Positions 59,977-64,000 of a DNA stretch of 64,000 nucleotides are shown here, one piece after another. The notes beneath the pieces were generated by a model, which did not search any database, was not told where the DNA came from, and worked only from the letters and a program-made list of their open reading frames with translations. Source of the DNA: Panagrolaimus kolymaensis (Eukaryota > Nematoda > Chromadorea > Rhabditida > Panagrolaimidae); the NCBI GenBank assembly GCA_028622995.1, contig JAJQJQ010000028.1:3329865-3393864 (forward strand), written 5' to 3'. The first letter of the stretch is position 1. Each line of letters begins with the position of its first letter. The translations under genes and the position numbers were made by a program.

Positions 59977-62126
59977 GGCTAAGAGCTATTAAATGCTTAA
60001 TTAAATCTAAAACTATTTTAGATGAAGCATCAAATAATTGGAGAAGTTTTTTAACTGATAATAAAGACAAAATAGAAGACGTGATTGATGTAAAAGATGA
60101 ATTAAAAACATGGACTAAAGCGCTTGAAGGATGGAAGAAATCAAGTGCATATTTTCATGGAGCTGCCGCTGCATTTGAAGCAGTAAACCTTGGTTTTAAA
60201 ATATATGAGTATTTTTCAAACGTAAGAAATGTTTCTTTGCTTTGTTTTTAAATATTATTTAATAAATTTCAGTCAGAATCAGACGTGTCCATTTTTATGA
60301 AGAAAATGTTAGCAGGATTTGAAAGAATGCGAAACAAATTACGCGATATGAAATATGAATTGAAAGTATTTTTTACTGACACCGAATATAATCAGGTACT
60401 ACTTATTCAACCATACATTTAAAATCCTCCCATTAATTTGAAAAAAAAAATAAACATTTCATATAAATTTAAGTTTTTTTCTAGCAAATTTCAATGCGAG
60501 TAAATCGAGTAAACCATGCTATTGCTCAATCCCTACAAATCACTGTAAATAAAAATGTCACCAGGAATAATCTGTTAAGGGCCTGTGAAGAGGCTTATCA
60601 ATTTACAGCAACTGCATTTTTTGAGGTAAGATTAATGATTTTCAGCTTTAAGATAAATAAATAAAAATAGCTCTGAACATCTCAACTTTAAAATCACATT
60701 TTAAGTACGAATGAAAATTTTTTAAACTGTTTTATAAAAAAGATTAAATTCGAGTTTGAAGTGGAGTTGAATTTAAAAATTAACAAACTTTCTAAATATG
60801 TTAGTTGAGCTGAAAAAAAAGAGTAATTTGGTGAGCGTTAAAAGTTTAAATTCTCACAATTTTTAGGTGATGGCTAATAATCTTCGAAGACATTTTTATG
60901 CCCATCTTGATCTAAACTTATGGCAGGAGAAAGCGTTTGAACAGATTGCATTCTTATATTTAGGAACTGTAAATCAATATGTAAGTTATTTTAATGAATT
61001 AAAACGCATATTCGAGAAAAAAATTTAGCAAAAACATAGTGCTTTTTTTAAAATTATTATATTGAACATAGATACTTCTCTCATTAATTTTAGCATTTTG
61101 TTTTCAGCTATCACAAGACCTTCATTGCATAAAAGAATTACAGGTGGCTGGTAAAATCAAAGAATTTACATCTAGAGAAAAAGATCAAAGAGAATGTGCT
61201 GCGACTGCTGTTGTAGAAATGTTAGAGGCAGCTGCCAAAGAACGTGAAGTAATTAAATTTATCTAACCGGAAAATCCTTTAGTTAAAAATGGAAATCAGT
61301 TTTAAGCGAAACTAAAAACATAAGCATTTGTAAGAGCTTGATTGTTAATAATAAACAACTTGCTTAAATCTTGAGAGGTTACTTACGATAAGATTTTTTC
61401 AAATAGTTTCTGTGATTTTAAACAGTGGATATGAAACAAACAAAAAATGATAACAATTTTAATATTTTGGAATTTATAGGAAAAATTTTGGCAGAGGAAA
61501 AACGTCGAACCAATAATTAATCAAGCATTGGACTCCGGCGAAAACACAACACTCATTAATAAAGATCTAATTAAAAAAATAGAAGAAACCTTCAATAATA
61601 GAAATAAGTAAGAAACTAATGAGAGTAAAATGAAAAACTGTCCAAGTTAAAAGCTAAAAAAATTTTTATGTAAAAAAACCATCACATTGTCAAGTTTATT
61701 TTAAACATGCAAATAAGCGCTTATAATTTTAGAGATTATGTTTTTGCTATTGCAGTTAGTGATGCAGTAGAAAAAAGAGAAGAAGTAGATGTTGCTGGTG
61801 ACGCTGTTGGTGTTTTTACACGAAATAAATTCAGCGCTGTACCGTGGAAATTTAAAAGGGTACGTGAACATATTGCCGAATGCAATGTAAATCACACTAA
61901 TTATTGCATGATAATGAAAACTTATAATATGGATGAAGATTATGCGCATTTGTGTGATGTTGTCCAAAAAGTATGTGGTAAGTCTGTGGGTTGCATTGCT
62001 CAACCCAGGGACCACAACTTGAAACGAAATTGGTCCGACGATAATGTAAACGTTGCTAGTATGACAGAAACATATCCTTGTGGTAATTCATCATGGAATT
62101 ATGTAAATATATTTGCATATTGGTAA
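59977..62126 (+). CDS. helical protein of unknown family with Cys-rich C-terminus
   Basis: Exons 59977-60221, 60273-60395, 60485-60625, 60867-60980, 61108-61248, 61480-61607 and 61733-62126 chain in phase for ~428 aa, plus a small 5' exon (candidate 59709-59745, phase 1). The first ~290 residues are predicted long amphipathic helices (e.g. WTKALEGWKKSSAYFHGAAA, a small Ala/Gly-rich helix that could insert in or pack against a membrane). The last exon has scattered Cys (AECNVNH, YCMIMK, LCDVVQKVCGKSVGC, YPCGNS) suggesting disulphides and secretion. No domain recognised. The architecture, a helical bundle with a Cys-stabilised tail, is reminiscent of several secreted helical protein classes, but no function is claimed. 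Confidence 0.6.
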
Positions 62127-62746
62127 AATTTTGTGAATGATAAATATACATTTATATTATAAGATAAAAAAATTCATATCTCCAATTCAAGCCTTAATTC
62201 AAAGTTGATTTCGTTTCTCAACACCTTTATGTTGTTGTTGTTGATGCAAGTGTTAAAAAAAAATAAATGAATCATAATTGAGATGCTGCCCGTGGAGGGC
62301 TATAAAAACTTTGAAAGCGATTAATTATTAAAAAAATAATTAAAAATATTTGGCTTAAAATATTCATATGCCCAATTCAGACCGTAATTCAAAACGAGAT
62401 TCACTAATCTCTCCCTCTATGCTTGTTGATACAAGTGTTTGGTATGTCAGGAAATAGTTTTATTTATTTTTTTTGCTGCCATTTCTGAAATGTCTTGTAT
62501 TTGCATGAATTTATTTGAAGAAAAATAAATAAAAACAAGAAAAAATAAGATCCGCTGAAGGGTCAAAAAATATTTGTTTCATAATTAAAACTTTTATAAA
62601 ATCTTTCAACACTCAACAGACTGTTTTTGGTTTTTTTTTGTAGTGAAAACATGCATCAAATATGTTAAAACATTAAAAAGAATTTGTAGAATTATTTCTA
62701 GTTTGATAAACTAGAAATTTAAATAAGCCAAAAAAATCAAAAATTT
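62127..62746. repeat. dispersed repeat region
   Basis: No gene. A 38-nt segment at 62163-62200 (GATAAAAAAATTCATATCTC...) is repeated exactly at 63963-64000, and a diverged copy lies near 62356-62391. Both the 62.2-62.4 kb and 63.8-64.0 kb stretches also share a GCAAGTGTT... segment, so they belong to one repeat family. Confidence 0.65.
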
Positions 62747-62836
62747 TGTGTTGTTGTTGTGGGTGTTGTTGAGGTTGTTGTTGTGGGTGTTGTTGTGGGT
62801 GTTGTTGTGGGTGTTGTTGAGGTTGTTGTTGTGGTT
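62747..62836. repeat. GTTGTTGTTGTGG-type microsatellite
   Basis: Units of GTTGTTGTGG, with variants, fill about 90 bp. Read on the minus strand it would encode Gln/Pro/His repeats, but nothing else suggests a gene. Confidence 0.85.
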
Positions 62837-62906
62837 GTGCACCGGGATTCGAACCCAGCGAAAATTCTGCAACGTCTTGCAAAAATTCCACTGCGCTACG
62901 AAACCC
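62837..62906 (-). tRNA. tRNA-like sequence (pseudo-tRNA or SINE head)
   Basis: On the minus strand an A box (TAGCGCAGTGG, 62888-62898) and a B box (GGTTCGAATCC, 62845-62855) have normal spacing. The T arm forms a 5-bp stem, but the acceptor ends (GGGTTTC and GGTGCAC) do not pair, and the anticodon loop is irregular. It is therefore probably not a working tRNA. The microsatellite is joined directly to its 3' side, as in tRNA-derived SINEs. Confidence 0.55.
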
Positions 62907-63519
62907 GATATTATAATAACAACTTTTTTGGACTATATGAAAGTGAACTTTTTGTTGAATTTTGAACTAAATTTTCCATTTTTTTGGACAATTTTGAAAG
63001 AAAATAAAATAGTGGTTTACCTAAATCATTTATTATATATTTTTTCTCATGTTTTTTAATCCATTTTCTTCCCAACTACCTATTCAATGAAGTAAGGAAT
63101 ATTTAAATTTAATGTTTTTCATTTAAAGAAATCTTTTTTTAAGGTTAATGCCATGGCAAAAATCAAAAAAATCCAAAATTAATTTTTCTGTTTTAAAAAT
63201 CTTGTAGTTTATGTATTTTACTAAATATTCGAACTCCACTTTTTTTTTTAATCATTGAGCTCATCAACAAGATATTTGGGTTTTAAATAAATGAATAACA
63301 TTAAAAAATTTGCTGAATCACATTTTGAGTTACGGTGTTCAATAAAGCATCATATGGATATTTTTATCCAAATATTTATTATATGATTTTTAAAAATTAT
63401 TCGGTTTTGAACCGCATACCAATTATGACCTTCAACCAACATCCATAATTTATTTATGGACCTCCTCCTCTATCTATGTAAACGATCACTTCGAGGTGAA
63501 CGTAACAACTATAAATTAC
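62907..63519. other. intergenic, no gene
   Basis: AT-rich with T-runs. Short open frames have no homology. Confidence 0.4.
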
Positions 63520-64000
63520 TTCCAAATCGGCACCATAGGATTTATTTTTAAAAATATGATTTAAAACGTATGTAAAAATGCATAATTAATGAGAAAAATA
63601 AGGCACTTTTCATGTGGAATTTTTTTTCTAATTCATATCGTTTTAAATTTGTTTAAGCTTACTCAATGCTTGATGCTGATGTTTTTAAAATTTTTGAAGG
63701 CTTCCAAATCGTCACCATAGGATCCGTTTTGAAAAATATTATTGAAAATGGATGTAAAATAGCATAAAAAATGATATTAATAAAGCACTTTTCCTCTGCA
63801 ATTTTTTTTCTTATTCAAAAAGTTTTAAATTCGATTAAGGTACTTCAAGACTTGAAGCAAGTGTTCAAAAAATAAAAAATTCATCGATTGAGGTACTTCC
63901 CGTGCATGCGATTAAAAAATCCCGTTGGGGATAATTTTAATATATTTAATAATAATTATTTGGATAAAAAAATTCATATCTCCAATTCAAGCCTTAATTC
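63520..64000. repeat. diverged tandem repeat units and repeat edge
   Basis: Two diverged direct units start at 63520 and 63702, each beginning CTTCCAAATCG(G/T)CACCATAGGAT and continuing through AAGGCACTTTTC / AAAGCACTTTTC with period about 182 bp. The window then ends in a second copy of the 38-nt segment seen at 62163-62200, so the array probably continues outside. Confidence 0.65.

Noticed and set aside
59977..61248. Calling the helical protein a pore-forming toxin
   Set aside because: Only helical content and a small-residue helix support it, and no family motif is present.
62673..62891. Gln/Pro/His-rich minus-strand protein
   Set aside because: The reading frame is a by-product of the GTTGTTGTGG microsatellite and runs through the tRNA-like element.

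Overview
The window is AT-rich eukaryotic DNA whose genes are split by many short introns (mostly 40-60 nt, GT-AG). It looks like a free-living nematode. The evidence is the gene content: nematode-type 7TM chemoreceptors, CUB-like secreted proteins, an ML-domain protein, a GLYAT-like acyltransferase, and F-box-like proteins with the 'TCKYFF' style core that I associate with panagrolaimids. A clade IV, Panagrolaimus-like worm is my best guess, but this is inference. No bacterial operons, CRISPR arrays or rRNA were seen. Exon coordinates were chained by hand from splice sites and reading phase, and no search or RNA evidence was available.

Layout. 0.4-5.6 kb: two tandem sugar-transporter-type MFS genes (+) with two poorly understood small ORF regions between them. 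6.3-7.3 kb: a 7TM receptor (+). 7.7-11.6 kb: a 16-exon gene (-) for a ~1050-residue secreted protein built from three repeats of CUB-like character. 12.1-20.0 kb: two 7TM receptors (-), an RFT1-type flippase (-) and a truncated 7TM receptor (+). 20.5-24.9 kb: another 7TM receptor (+), an ML-domain protein (-) and a GLYAT-like acyltransferase (-) with a TTAA-flanked hairpin element just upstream. 25.3-26.8 kb: a serpin (-) with an unusual hinge and insertion. 28.2-30.1 kb: a stonustoxin/MACPF-like protein (+). 30.9-33.0 kb: a 7TM receptor broken by a TGA (+) and a small Ly6-like surface protein (+).

33.6-56.1 kb is the most dynamic part. A ~5-6 kb block carrying TRMT112 (-) and a large alpha-helical gene (+), transcribed head to head, occurs twice (36.0-42.0 and 45.6-50.8 kb). 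One copy carries a 984-bp element with 149-bp terminal inverted repeats and a TA target duplication; the other copy preserves the exact empty site. The second copy carries a different foldback element containing telomere-like GCCTAA units. Two diverged paralogues of an F-box-like/helical-repeat family lie beside the first block in opposite orientations. A truncated copy of a GPI-anchored-type gene (full copy at 54.8-55.8 kb) abuts the second block.

The right end holds a membrane-anchored trypsin-like pseudo-protease (-) whose catalytic Ser motif reads DDGGP, a 904-residue protein with four CxxC...HxC finger modules (+), a helical protein of unknown family (+), and a repeat-rich tail with a tRNA-like sequence joined to a GTTGTTG microsatellite. 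The genes do not form one pathway. The region is best read as a chemosensory/secreted accessory neighbourhood with two housekeeping genes (RFT1, TRMT112) embedded in it.
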